Below, in pieces: positions 12,511-21,775 of a DNA stretch of 64,000 nt. Each line of letters starts with the position of its first letter. Within the stretch, counting starts at the first letter, position 1. This stretch comes from Lithodes maja (taxonomy: Eukaryota > Arthropoda > Malacostraca > Decapoda > Lithodidae): assembly GCA_037953745.1 (NCBI GenBank), contig JBAKBP010004261.1, positions 1 to 64,000 of the forward strand. Reading direction: 5' to 3'. Under the pieces are notes generated by a model. The model was not told where the DNA came from, ran no database searches, and saw only the letters and a program-made list of their open reading frames with translations. The position numbers and the translations under genes were made by a program.

Positions 12511-13070
12511 TCAATAATTGGGATTAGCACTATATAAGCATTAATTCATCGTTTCGAGTGAGATATACAAACATGTATGTCTCTATACACACCCTATTCA
12601 ACATCTGACGGACATTTATACAGCACACAGCGAGCAAACTATAATGACAGCGGCGACACGACTTATTTGGCCAACTGTACAGAATACGAAATGACACTGA
12701 ACACTCGGATGTCATAGTCTCTAGCCCACTCGTAAGAATTCGTGGACCCCTATCTATCTATTGTAGAGTTCGCCAGGAGCAGGTGTCACCGATGAGCGTG
12801 TCCCCCTTCGGTAATTCGTGGACCCCCTATGGTTTCCTTTATGCAATTATAACTAGGATGGTGCCCACATCTCAGTCTGGCTAGGTGGACTCTGCTTGGA
12901 GATTTGTAGACGCTTTAGCAATTTGGTCAGTCTGAGGCTAGATTTCCACAGTCAGTACACTGGTTTTAGGTGAATATCACACCCTTTAACTGTAGTAAGG
13001 TTAGCTAACAAACTTTTACTTCACTAGGTGGGACCCTATATATATATATATATAGCTCGTCAGGTAACAG
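12511..13070. repeat. Mixed repeat debris, including an inverted 155-bp satellite fragment
   Basis: No gene is seen. At about 12940-13000 there is a motif (CAGTACACTGGTTTTAGGTG, then AATATCACACCC) that is the reverse complement of one found in every unit of the 17-21 kb array. At about 13016-13035 TTTTACTTCACTAGGTGGGA is the reverse complement of the 155-bp satellite of 21.8-23.6 kb. A short TA microsatellite follows. Confidence 0.7.
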
Positions 13071-13089
13071 AGGGAGAAAATGTGGATGT

Positions 13090-13180
13090 CGTGTTGCTAA
13101 AGCATTCGACAAGGTGGATCACGGCATCCAAGGCCAAATAGGTGTATGGCTGCACAGTTTCCTCTCCGCAAGAAGGCACA
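13090..13180 (+). pseudogene. Non-LTR (LINE) reverse transcriptase fragment
   Basis: One frame reads AKAFDKVDHGI directly followed by GQIGVWLHSFLSARR. The first part is the LINE RT catalytic block A motif; the second is the normally downstream IGxWLxxFL block, so about a dozen residues are missing between them. It has no start, no other RT motifs and no flanking ORF, so it is a short dead remnant. Confidence 0.65.
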
Positions 13181-13589
13181 CTCTATATAGTCTCCCCTTT
13201 CCCCAGAAGATTCAATAAATAACCCTACACTTGACACATTTAAAACAGAATAAACTAACACAGGAGCAGCTTCTAAATATTAATATACAATAGTTTAGTC
13301 CCCCAAATTATCAGGTTTTCTTTGCATGCGGGTGGCACTAACCACGAAATAATTGTAGGGGTAACTCAGGATTTAAAATATGTTTTAGTTACGAGTATAT
13401 TTAAAGCTTTATTCATGAATAGTGCATGTTTATTCACCTAATATGATGATGAATCAGCCATTTATTATCCGATTTTGTCTCCAATTTCGCCATATAAATA
13501 GAACAAATCTTTTTGAGTGTTTTTTGACACGTTCAGTACATTATTTTAAGTAGGGGTAGGCGTATGTATGGAGTATACCGGCAGAGTTA

Positions 13590-13790
13590 CAAAAATTGTG
13601 GTCTGAGACAGTCATAGCATTCAGTACACTAGTTTTAAAAGGGAATATCACACCCCGTTAACTGTGGGAACTCAACATTTTTGTCAACAGTTTCTGATAG
13701 CATTCGTATCGCGACTACATTCAAAGGGTGTGATATTCACCAAATTATACATTATACCGAATGTGAAAATCTAGACTGCAAGTACACGTG
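13590..13790. repeat. Short inverted repeat carrying the GGGTGTGATAT motif
   Basis: The left arm at about 13625-13665 reads CAGTACACTAGTTTTAAAAG then GGAATATCACACCCC. The right arm at about 13725-13750 reads AAAGGGTGTGATATTCACC in opposite orientation. The arms match over roughly 15 bp around the AATATCACACCC core. The same core is in the 946-bp array units, so this may be a small inverted-repeat element that seeds the motif. Confidence 0.5.
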
Positions 13791-13809
13791 AGCCACTAAA
13801 TGTTTCTAG

Positions 13810-14060
13810 TCTCTCAGTGGGATCGAACCATCGACCATCAGAACGATAGCCGTGGGTTAGCGTATGGTGGTGCGTCACTAACCAGGGTTCGAACCCCACC
13901 CAAGGCATCTCAAAACCTGTGGGTTTTTAGGGGGGTTAAATTCCCTTCAGAGGTTCGTACCCCGCGCCAGGTACCAGGAAAGGTTGATCCTAAAGGTACC
14001 CTGGGGAAAATTCCCATTCCTATTTAACCTGGAAAAACCTAGCATTTCAATTCTTGGTAT
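13810..14060 (+). mobile_element. tRNA-derived SINE-like sequence
   Basis: A perfect Pol III B box (GTTCGAACC) lies at 13887-13895, after TTAGCGTATGGTGGTGCGTC, which could be a decayed A-box region. A second B-box-like sequence in the opposite strand sits at about 13816-13825. The downstream body (CCCCGCGCCAGGTACCAGG and so on) has no ORF. No target duplication was identified, so the limits are approximate. Confidence 0.5.
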
Positions 14061-14127
14061 AGGGTTCGCGTGACGGATGCTCCACGTAGCTACCTGGTCA
14101 CGTTCCCTGGGCCAGAGACAATAGGGG

Positions 14128-14341
14128 TTAACCCATTCAGTACCAGGGACGTCCTTTTCATTATATTCTGGCAACTATTAGACATTTTATTCAGCTTAGG
14201 AAGGAGCTCTAGCAATAATAAGGCTTCAAAATATTTCCACCAACCCTTTTAACTACCATAGATCCTTCCTAAGCTGCATAATATCGTCTAAATATAGCTA
14301 GAATAAAATATAAAAGACGTCGCCGAGACAACAGATGTTAA
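14128..14341. mobile_element. TTAA-flanked MITE (piggyBac-like), 214 bp
   Basis: The element lies between TTAA at 14128 and TTAA at 14338. Its inverted ends begin CCCATTCAGTACCAGGGACG on the left and, read inward, CATCTGTTGTCTCGGCGACG on the right. A second copy of the same family is at 49378-49588, sharing TTCATTATATTCTGGCAACT. TTAA target duplication with CC-starting ends is the hallmark of piggyBac transposons. It has no coding capacity and ends 16 bp from the stop of the 355-aa ORF. Confidence 0.7.
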
Positions 14342-14357
14342 TAAGAAATACCACAAG

Positions 14358-15425
14358 CTACGACATCAGGTCGAGTTTAACTCTGTAAGTATCACTCGCA
14401 AGTTGGACGTAAAGAGTATTATATTTGTAATCATAAAGGGAAGAGTATTTGCAAAGCATTCTACGGCCGATGACCAAGTCATCGTCATCACCATTATGAT
14501 AGGTGATTGAATGGCCGATATATTTACCCTTGTCTATTTCAAACCTGAATTCTTCGGGGATCTTTATGTCGGCCGCGTTTAACCTCTCAGAACAACTAGG
14601 CAACACACAAAGCCCACCCCCCATCCCTGAGTCCAAGAGAACGCGAAAGGTTTGTTTACCAATGAGGCGCCTCTCTTTACCCATTAATCTTCCTTTCAGT
14701 ATCGGTAGTTTTTTATTGCCAATCTTGTGGCGTATTTGTTTATCAAACATATACAGAGATTTGAAATAAAGTCTCGGGGAAGTGTAGGAGAAGTGCTGGA
14801 CGGCGTTTAAGCGAGCGAGAGTCGGACGGCCGATAATATTAAGCCCCACTACGTCCGGGCCGGAACTCTCCATCACGTTGACTTCCATGTAAAATTTCTG
14901 CCCATTTATGAGACAGACTTCAACATTTGGGAAGATATAACCGCAACAAATTATTCGTCCCTCCCAACAATCAATTAAGTATTTTACCAATCTATAGGGA
15001 TATTTCTCCTCAAGTCCTAAGATCTTTGCGGTTTTCATTGAAACTAAATTTATGCCAGAACCCGTGTCAAGGTAAAATTCTACGTAATGTTTGTTTATGT
15101 TAACTGGCAACGTGGTCAGCCACTCTAAGCTAAGGTCGGTGATATCTAATGGGCAGAGATCTACTGCCGAAAGTTTGGACAATTTTACCAGAGGATCGCG
15201 GGTTACTTTCTTAGGTTTGGGCGTTATATGGAAACCCAATTTTTGGCCATGTTTCTCACCACGGCAGCCGATGTTTAGTTTTCTGGCCATTGCTACAGAC
15301 GCTCGTTGCTCTCCCTTCTTCCACTGTCTCCTTTCCAGCATTTTTCTATCCATAATCTTGACCCTTTCTTCTGCCCGCTTCTTAGCCCTCTCATCCCGTC
15401 GTAGTACATCTAGATTTACGTCCAT
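14358..15425 (-). CDS. 355-aa protein with two tandem retropepsin-like aspartic protease lobes
   Basis: One intact intronless ORF with context AAAATGG and stop TAG. Residues 1-60 are highly charged and probably helical. Lobe 1 has YLDTGSG (catalytic Asp at 120) and a second half IIGRPTL near 198-203 followed by a hydrophobic strand. Lobe 2 has LLDSGMGG (Asp at 265) and LVIGRRML near 317-324, followed by YDYKYNTLYV. Both match the D-[TS]-G plus [IL]-[IL]-G-x-x-x-L pattern of retropepsins. Retroviral proteases normally dimerise; two lobes in one chain would form a single-chain pseudo-dimer. There is no RT, integrase or gag beside it. It may be domesticated, viral or from a lost retroelement. 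A MITE lies 16 bp past the stop, and the satellite-related repeat abuts the start. Activity is not shown. Confidence 0.65.
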   Translation of the reverse strand: MDVNLDVLRRDERAKKRAEERVKIMDRKMLERRQWKKGEQRASVAMARKLNIGCRGEKHGQKLGFHITPKPKKVTRDPLVKLSKLSAVDLCPLDITDLSLEWLTTLPVNINKHYVEFYLDTGSGINLVSMKTAKILGLEEKYPYRLVKYLIDCWEGRIICCGYIFPNVEVCLINGQKFYMEVNVMESSGPDVVGLNIIGRPTLARLNAVQHFSYTSPRLYFKSLYMFDKQIRHKIGNKKLPILKGRLMGKERRLIGKQTFRVLLDSGMGGGLCVLPSCSERLNAADIKIPEEFRFEIDKGKYIGHSITYHNGDDDDLVIGRRMLCKYSSLYDYKYNTLYVQLASDTYRVKLDLMS

Positions 15426-15545
15426 TTTACAGTTGTAGACCAGTTTACTTGGATGTTTAAAATTATAAGCTAATCTGAGAAGATATGAATTTTATCAAGT
15501 CGATGTTAACCCTCTCACATCCGGACTCGATTTTTGAGCCTATTA
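15426..15545. repeat. Fragment of the satellite-related 220-bp repeat
   Basis: ACCAGTTTACTTGGATGTTT and AGCTAATCTGAGAAGATATG are shared with 12.1-12.45 kb. This piece lies between the 355-aa ORF (-) and the VWA cluster (+), and it supplies the first residues of the ORF that starts at 15485. Confidence 0.75.
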
Positions 15546-15901
15546 TCCTCATGTGGAAAATAGTGGGGTTAACGGACAATTATAGGATGGATGAGGTGCT
15601 TTATTGGGGTCAAGCGTTCACACTATTTCTCAGGGTTCCCCCCAATAAAATGACAGATTATACTACGGCTAGTATATCATCCAATGACAATATAATTTGC
15701 GGTCCGGCTCCGGTGGGTAAAGTTGAAGGAGCTAGTCTTCATCAGATGGCCGCTAAGGAAACGATTGATGAATTACAATGGTCAAAGAGCCCGGGTATTA
15801 TCGGAATTCAAGATTATTTAGATGTGAATAAAAAGATTATTAATTTGAGCGAGGCGGGTGGTATGGTCTCCCAGTTAACTTGTCATATTGCTACGGGTTG
15901 A
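15546..15901 (+). pseudogene. VWA5/ITIH-like protein, C-terminal fragment, copy 1
   Basis: The reading frame begins in repeat sequence at 15485 and becomes gene-like from about 15550. It contains YRMDEVLYWGQAFTLFLRV, then VEGASLHQMAAKETIDEL, then KKIINLSEAGGMVSQLT before TGA. These resemble the segments that follow the vWA domain in VWA5A and inter-alpha-trypsin-inhibitor-like proteins (GQ-x-x-x-Y strand, LAAK helix, and the LSLESGVVSSFTAF-type block). The N-terminal VIT and most of the vWA domain are absent. The 3' end overlaps the minus-strand ORF 15891-16259 by 11 bp. Family assignment is from motif memory and moderately sure. Confidence 0.6.
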
Positions 15902-16259
15902 TTTTGTTTATATAAACACCCAATAATGTTGAAGGATGCAGTGGTACCTTTTTTGTTAATGGTATTGTATTTTCACTTTCTGAAGGCGAGCCATTTTGTT
16001 CTATAGTAATATTACTTGTATCTGCTAGGGTTAGTTTCGTTGTACCGTGTGTAATTGTCTTATGGGCCAGATATTCCAAGCTCATATTTGCATCTAATAT
16101 GGGAATAGTCTCATAATATGCTAGTGAACATATATTCATCAAATCGAGTCTATCCTTTTTGGATAATTTATTAGCATGTTCCCTTGAAAAATACTTCAAA
16201 ACTCTTATTAGGGGATTTTTTTCATAGGGTGATACCTTTGCTAGCTCCTCGAGTTCCAT
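15891..16259 (-). CDS. Unknown 122-aa protein, full-length copy of the amplified minus-strand ORF
   Basis: The ORF reads MELEELAKVSPYEKN at its start and continues through KYFSREHANKLSKKDRLDLM. I do not recognise it. It is charged and helical in the first half, Ser/Thr-rich in the second, with no membrane segment. A TATA-like run lies 35-50 bp upstream (about 16295-16310). It meets the VWA fragment tail to tail with an 11-bp overlap of stops. Four internal array copies keep the N-terminal half but lose the C-terminus. It could be a real short exon or gene amplified with the cluster, or a conserved by-product of the repeat. Confidence 0.4.
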   Translation of the reverse strand: MELEELAKVSPYEKNPLIRVLKYFSREHANKLSKKDRLDLMNICSLAYYETIPILDANMSLEYLAHKTITHGTTKLTLADTSNITIEQNGSPSESENTIPLTKKVPLHPSTLLGVYINKINP

Positions 16260-16369
16260 TTTAGTGTACTAAAAATTCTGAGTGCTAAAGACTATACATA
16301 TATCTATGTTTAAACACACTCGAGGAGTCCAATACTAAAAGTTGAACTACCAAAAAATTAAACTTATAT

Positions 16370-16907
16370 TTTTGTATATTCACAACGGAGGAGAGATACA
16401 CATGGACAGGTGACAGCCGTCGCCATATATGATGGTGTTTCTGCCAACCTTATCAGAAGTTTGGCCCTAAACCATAATGGAGATTATATTCTAGTAAAAG
16501 TCAAGAACATATGCGTACACAAATACAACACTTCATGAACAAAATTATTCATCCTCATGTGGAAAATAGTGGGGTTAACGGACAATTATAGGATGGATGA
16601 GGTGCTTTATTGGGGTCAAGCGTTCACACTATTTCTCAGGGTTCCCCCCAATAAAATGACAGATTATACTACGGCTAGTATATCATCCAATGACAATATA
16701 ATTTGCGGTCCGGCTCCGGTGGGTAAAGTTGAAGGAGCTAGTCTTCATCAGATGGCCGCTAAGGAAAAGGTTGATGAATTACAATGGTCAAAGAGCCCGG
16801 GTATTATCGGAATTCAAGATTATTTAGATGTGAATACAAAGATTATTAATTTGAGCGAGGCGGGTGGTATGGTCTCCCAGTTAACTTGTCATATTGCTAC
16901 GGTTTGA
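16370..16907 (+). pseudogene. VWA5/ITIH-like fragment, copy 2 (frame-broken)
   Basis: Two frames together cover the end of a vWA domain (VAIYDGVSANLIRSLALNHN) and the C-terminal block ending at the stop near 16907. This copy lacks two A residues at about 16498 relative to later units (CTAGTAAAAG versus CTAGTAAAAAG context) and carries the shared frame change at GGACAATTATAGGATGGATG. The ORF 16557-16907 is the C-terminal frame. Confidence 0.6.
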
Positions 16908-17170
16908 TTTTATTTATATAAACACCCAATAATGTTGAAGGATGCAGTGGTACCTTTTTTGTTAATGGTATTGTATTTGCACTTTCTGAAGGCGAGCCAT
17001 TTTGTTCTATAGTAATATTACTTGTATCTGCTAACGGGTGTGATATGCACCTAAAACCAGTGTACTGACTGTCGAAATCTAGCCTCAGACGGTCTCCGAG
17101 CACACTCGAGGATTCCTGCCCATCATCGCCATAGCTTCCACAGGGTCCCACCGATATAGGGGAAAAATCT

Positions 17171-17434
17171 TTGTTAGGATGTAAAATGAAACAAACATTA
17201 AACTTATATTTTTGTATATTCACAACGGAGGAGAGATACACACGGACAGGTGCTGTCACCGTCGCCATATATGATGGTGTTTCTGCCAACCTTATCAGAA
17301 GTTTGGCCCTAAACCATAATGGAGATTATATTCTAGTAAAAAGTCAAGAACATATGCGTACACAAATACAACACTTCATGAACAAAATTATTCATCCTCA
17401 TGTGGAAAATAGTGGGGTTAACGGACAATTATAG
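17171..17434 (+). pseudogene. VWA-domain fragment, array unit 1
   Basis: Encodes AVTVAIYDGVSANLIRSLAL then SQEHMRTQIQHFMNKIIHPH, matching the last strand and helix of the vWA domain and the following KxLxxALQPxxxxxS-type segment of VWA5-like proteins. It stops at the TAG of GGACAATTATAG; the homologous continuation is in another frame and is cut off at the array junction. Confidence 0.55.
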
Positions 17435-17491
17435 GATGGATGAGGTGCTTTATTGGGGTCAAGCGTTCACACTATTTCTCAGGGTCTAGGG

Positions 17492-17725
17492 TTAGTTTCG
17501 TTGTACAGTGTGTAATTGTCTTATATATCCCAAGCTCATATTTGCATCTAATATGGGAATAGTCTCATAATATGCTAGTGAACATATATTCATAAAATCG
17601 AGTCTATCCTTTTTGGCTAATTTAGTAGCATGTTCCCTTGAAAAATACTTCAAAACTCTTATTAGGGGATTTTTTTCATAGGGTGATACCTTTGCTAGCT
17701 CCTCGAGACAATAGTGCTGTTCCAT
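17492..17725 (-). pseudogene. Truncated copy of the unknown minus-strand ORF, unit 1
   Basis: Shares KVSPYEKNPLIRVLKYFSRE with the 122-aa ORF but starts MEQHYCLEELAK and ends in unrelated residues after LDANMSLG where the array junction cuts it. Has LDFMN where the full copy has LDLMN. Confidence 0.5.
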
Positions 17726-18117
17726 TTTAGTGTACTAAAAATTCTGAGTGCTAAAGACTATATATATATATATCTATGTTTAAACACACTCGAAGAGTCC
17801 AATACTAAAAGTTGAACTACCAAAAAATATTCTAGTAACTCGATCAAGAAATGGAGGGAGTGATTTTTTTGTCAACTTTCAGTTTCTCGAATATCTAGGT
17901 AGTCAGTTTATATTTTAGCATATAAGAGTTGAGAATGTGGGCTTCTACAGCCACACCAATCCGTAACCTTACTACAGATAACGGGTGTGATATGCACCTA
18001 AAACCAGTGTACTGACTGTCGAAATCTAGCCTCAGACGGTCTCCGAGCACACTCGAGGATTCCTGCCCATCATCGCCATAGCTTCCACAGGGTCCCACCG
18101 ATATAGGGGAAAAATCT

Positions 18118-18381
18118 TTGTTAGGATGTAAAATGAAACAAACATTAAACTTATATTTTTGTATATTCACAACGGAGGAGAGATACACACGGACAGGTGC
18201 TGTCACCGTCGCCATATATGATGGTGTTTCTGCCAACCTTATCAGAAGTTTGGCCCTAAACCATAATGGAGATTATATTCTAGTAAAAAGTCAAGAACAT
18301 ATGCGTACACAAATACAACACTTCATGAACAAAATTATTCATCCTCATGTGGAAAATAGTGGGGTTAACGGACAATTATAG
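18118..18381 (+). pseudogene. VWA-domain fragment, array unit 2
   Basis: Protein identical to that of unit 1, with the same stop at the frame change. The matching protein sequence points to recent copying, or to gene conversion, rather than independent decay. Confidence 0.55.
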
Positions 18382-18438
18382 GATGGATGAGGTGCTTTAT
18401 TGGGGTCAAGCGTTCACACTATTTCTCAGTGTCTAGGG

Positions 18439-18672
18439 TTAGTTTCGTTGTACAGTGTGTAATTGTCTTATATATCCCAAGCTCATATTTGCATCTAATA
18501 TGGGAATAGTCTCATAATATGCTAGTGAACATATATTCATCAAATCGAGTCTATCCTTTTTGGCTAATTTAGTAGCATGTTCCCTTGAAAAATACTTCAA
18601 AACTCTTATTAGGGGATTTTTTTCATAGGGTGATACCTTTGCTAGCTCCTCGAGACAATAGTGCTGTTCCAT
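18439..18672 (-). pseudogene. Truncated copy of the unknown minus-strand ORF, unit 2
   Basis: As in unit 1 but with LDLMN. The C-terminal half is missing. Confidence 0.5.
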
Positions 18673-19062
18673 TTTAGTGTACTAAAAATTCTGAGTGCTA
18701 AAGACTATATATATATATCTATGTTTAAACACACTCGAAGAGTCCAATACTAAAAGTTGAACTACCAAAAAATATTCTAGTAACTCGATCAAGAAATGGA
18801 GGGAGTGATTTTTTTGTCAACTTTCAGTTTCTCGAATATCTAGGTAGTCAGTTTATATTTTAGCATATAAGAGTTGAGAATGTGGGCTTCTACAGCCACA
18901 CCAATCCGTAACCTTACTACAGATAATGGGTGTGATATGCACCTAAAACCAGTGTACTGACTGTCGAAATCTAGCCTCAGACGGTCTCCGAGCACACTCG
19001 AGGATTCCTGCCCATCATCGCCATAGCTTCCACAGGGTCCCACCGATATAGGGGAAAAATCT

Positions 19063-19326
19063 TTGTTAGGATGTAAAATGAAACAAACATTAAACTTATA
19101 TTTTTGTATATTCACAACGGAGGAGAGATACACACGGACAGGTGCTGTCACCGTCGCCATATATGATGGTGTTTCTGCCAACCTTATCAGAAGTTTGGCC
19201 CTAAACCATAATGGAGATTATATTCTAGTAAAAAGTCAAGAACATATGCGTACACAAATACAACACTTCATGAACAAAATTATTCATCCTCATGTGGAAA
19301 ATAGTGGGGTTAACGGACAATTATAG
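19063..19326 (+). pseudogene. VWA-domain fragment, array unit 3
   Basis: Same 87-aa reading frame as units 1 and 2, with YDGVSANL. Truncated at the shared stop. Confidence 0.55.
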
Positions 19327-19383
19327 GATGGATGAGGTGCTTTATTGGGGTCAAGCGTTCACACTATTTCTCAGGGTCTAGGG

Positions 19384-19617
19384 TTAGTTTCGTTGTACAG
19401 TGTGTAATTGTCTTATATATCCCAAGCTCATATTTGCATCTAATATGGGAATAGTCTCATAATATGCTAGTGAACATATATTCATCAAATCGAGTCTATC
19501 CTTTTTGGCTAATTTAGTAGCATGTTCCCTTGAAAAATACTTCAAAACTCTTATTAGGGGATTTTTTTCATAGGGTGATACCTTTGCTAGCTCCTCGAGA
19601 CAATAGTGCTGTTCCAT
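19384..19617 (-). pseudogene. Truncated copy of the unknown minus-strand ORF, unit 3
   Basis: Identical in protein to the unit 2 copy (LDLMN). Truncated at the junction. Confidence 0.5.
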
Positions 19618-20009
19618 TTTAGTGTACTAAAAATTCTGAGTGCTAAAGACTATATATATATATATCTATGTTTAAACACACTCGAAGAGTCCAATACTAA
19701 AAGTTGAACTACCAAAAAATATTCTAGTAACTCGATCAAGAAATGGAGGGAGTGATTTTTTTGTCAACTTTCAGTTTCTCGAATATCTAGGTAGTCAGTT
19801 TATATTTTAGCATATAAGAGTTGAGAATGTGGGCTTCTACAGCCACACCAATCCGTAACCTTACTACAGTTAAAGGGTGTGATATGCACCTAAAACCAGT
19901 GTACTGACTGTCGAAATCTAGCCTCAGACGGTCTCCGAGCACACTCCAGGATTCCTGCCCATCATCGCCATAGCTTCCACAGGGTCCCACCGATATAGGG
20001 GAAAAATAT

Positions 20010-20273
20010 TTGTTAGGATGTAAAATGAAACAAACATTAAACTTATATTTTTGTATATTCACAACGGAGGAGAGATACACACGGACAGGTGCTGTCACCG
20101 TCGCCATATATGATGATGTTTCTGCCAACCTTATCAGAAGTTTGGCCCTAAACCATAATGGAGATTATATTCTAGTAAAAAGTCAAGAACATATGCGTAC
20201 ACAAATACAACACTTCATGAACAAAATTATTCATCCTCATGTGGAAAATAGTGGGGTTAACGGACAATTATAG
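20010..20273 (+). pseudogene. VWA-domain fragment, array unit 4
   Basis: Has YDDVSANL in place of YDGVSANL, a change shared with unit 5. Truncated at the shared stop. Confidence 0.55.
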
Positions 20274-20330
20274 GATGGATGAGGTGCTTTATTGGGGTCA
20301 AGCGTTCACACTATTTCTCAGGGTCTAGGG

Positions 20331-20564
20331 TTAGTTTCGTTGTACAGTGTGTAATTGTCTTATATATCCCAAGCTCATATTTGCATCTAATATGGGAATA
20401 GTCTCATAATATGCTAGTGAACATATATTCATAAAATCGAGTCTATCCTTTTTGGCTAATTTAGTAGCATGTTCCCTTGAAAAATACTTCAAAACTCTTA
20501 TTAGGGGATTTTTTTCATAGGGTGATACCTTTGCTAGCTCCTCGAGACAATAGTGCTGTTCCAT
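20331..20564 (-). pseudogene. Truncated copy of the unknown minus-strand ORF, unit 4
   Basis: Has LDFMN like unit 1. Truncated at the junction. Confidence 0.5.
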
Positions 20565-20954
20565 TTTAGTGTACTAAAAATTCTGAGTGCTAAAGACTAT
20601 ATATATATATCTATGTTTAAACACACTCGAAGAGTCCAATACTAAAAGTTGAACTACCAAAAAATATTCTAGTAACTCGATCAAGAAATGGAGGGAGTGA
20701 TTTTTTTGTCAACTTTCAGTTTCTCGAATATCTAGGTAGTCAGTTTATATTTTAGCATATAAGAGTTGAGAATGTGGGCTTCTACAGCCACACCAATCCG
20801 TAACCTTACTACAGTTAAAGGGTGTGATATGCACCTAAAACCAGTGTACTGACTGTCGAAATCTAGCCTCAGACGGTCTCCGAGCACACTCCAGGATTCC
20901 TGCCCATCATCGCCATAGCTTCCACAGGGTCCCACCGATATAGGGGAAAAATAT

Positions 20955-21537
20955 TTGTTAGGATGTAAAATGAAACAAACATTAAACTTATATTTTTGTA
21001 TATTCACAACGGAGGAGAGATACACACGGACAGGTGCTGTCACCGTCGCCATATATGATGATGTTTCTGCCAACCTTATCAGAAGTTTGGCCCTAAACCA
21101 TAATGGAGATTATATTCTAGTAAAAAGTCAAGAACATATGCGTACACAAATACAACACTTCATGAACAAAATTATTCATCCTCATGTGGAAAATAGTGGG
21201 GTTAACGGACAATTATAGGATGGATGAGGTGCTTTATTGGGGTCAAGCGTTCACACTATTTCTCAGGGTTCCCCCCAATAAAATGACAGATTATACTACG
21301 GCTAGTATATCATCCAATGACAATATAATTTGCGGTCCGGCTCCGGTGGGTAAAGTTGAAGGAGCTAGTCTTCATCAGATGGCCGCTAAGGAAACGATTG
21401 ATGAATTACAATGGTCAAAGAGCCCGGGTATTATCGGAATTCAAGATTATTTAGATGTGAATAAAAAGATTATTAATTTGAGCGAGGCGGGTGGTATGGT
21501 CTCCCAGTTAACTTGTCATATTGCTACGGGTTGATTT
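20955..21537 (+). pseudogene. VWA5/ITIH-like fragment, last unit, with the C-terminal block restored
   Basis: The first frame (20955-21218) is the vWA end as in unit 4. The second frame (21184-21534) carries DEVLYWGQAFTLFLRV through KKIINLSEAGGMVSQL, and its protein matches that of copy 1 at the left edge. The two overlap but are out of frame with each other at GGACAATTATAG. Together the left and right edges bracket the shortened internal units. Confidence 0.6.
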
Positions 21538-21580
21538 TGTTTATATAAACACCCAATAATGTTGAAGGATGCAGTGGTAC

Positions 21581-21760
21581 TAGTCTCATAATATGCTAGT
21601 GAACATTATATTCATCAAATCGAGTCTAGCCTTTTTGCATAATTTATTAGCATGTTCCCTTGAAAAATACTTCAAAACTCTTATTAGGGGATTTTTTCAT
21701 AGGGTGATACCTTTGCTAGCTACTCGAGACAATAGTGTAACTTTCAGTTTCTCGAATACC
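21581..21760 (-). pseudogene. Decayed remnant of the unknown minus-strand ORF
   Basis: Matches the middle and start of the 122-aa ORF (CATGTTCCCTTGAAAAATAC and so on) but has single-base indels, so no frame stays open. It marks the right edge of the amplified cluster. Confidence 0.6.
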
Positions 21761-21775
21761 TAGGTAGTCAGTTTA

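Larger units (their letters stand above)
17034..21240. repeat. Tandem array of a 946-bp unit with alternating 947/945-bp spacing
   Basis: The motif GGGTGTGATATGCACC starts at about 17034, 17981, 18926, 19873 and 20818, giving steps of 947, 945, 947 and 945 bp. The 2-bp alternation comes from a TA microsatellite in each unit. Each unit holds the end of the VWA domain on the plus strand, a junction CTCAGGGTCTAGGGTTAG (CAGTG in one copy) where a piece has been deleted, then the truncated unknown ORF on the minus strand. Base changes also pair: units starting at 17034-18926 share GATGGTGTTTC, later ones have GATGATGTTTC. This suggests dimeric, higher-order amplification. Units are nearly identical, so the expansion is recent or homogenised. 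Confidence 0.93.

Noticed and set aside
8331..15425. Assigning the orphan ORFs to an endogenous large DNA virus of crustaceans
   Set aside because: Intronless ORFs and compact spacing are suggestive, but I recognise no diagnostic viral core gene, so I leave the origin open.
17895..21073. Repeated 113-aa minus-strand ORFs beginning MAETPSY or MAETSSY
   Set aside because: They are antisense to the VWA fragment and differ only where the DNA repeat differs; treated as shadows.
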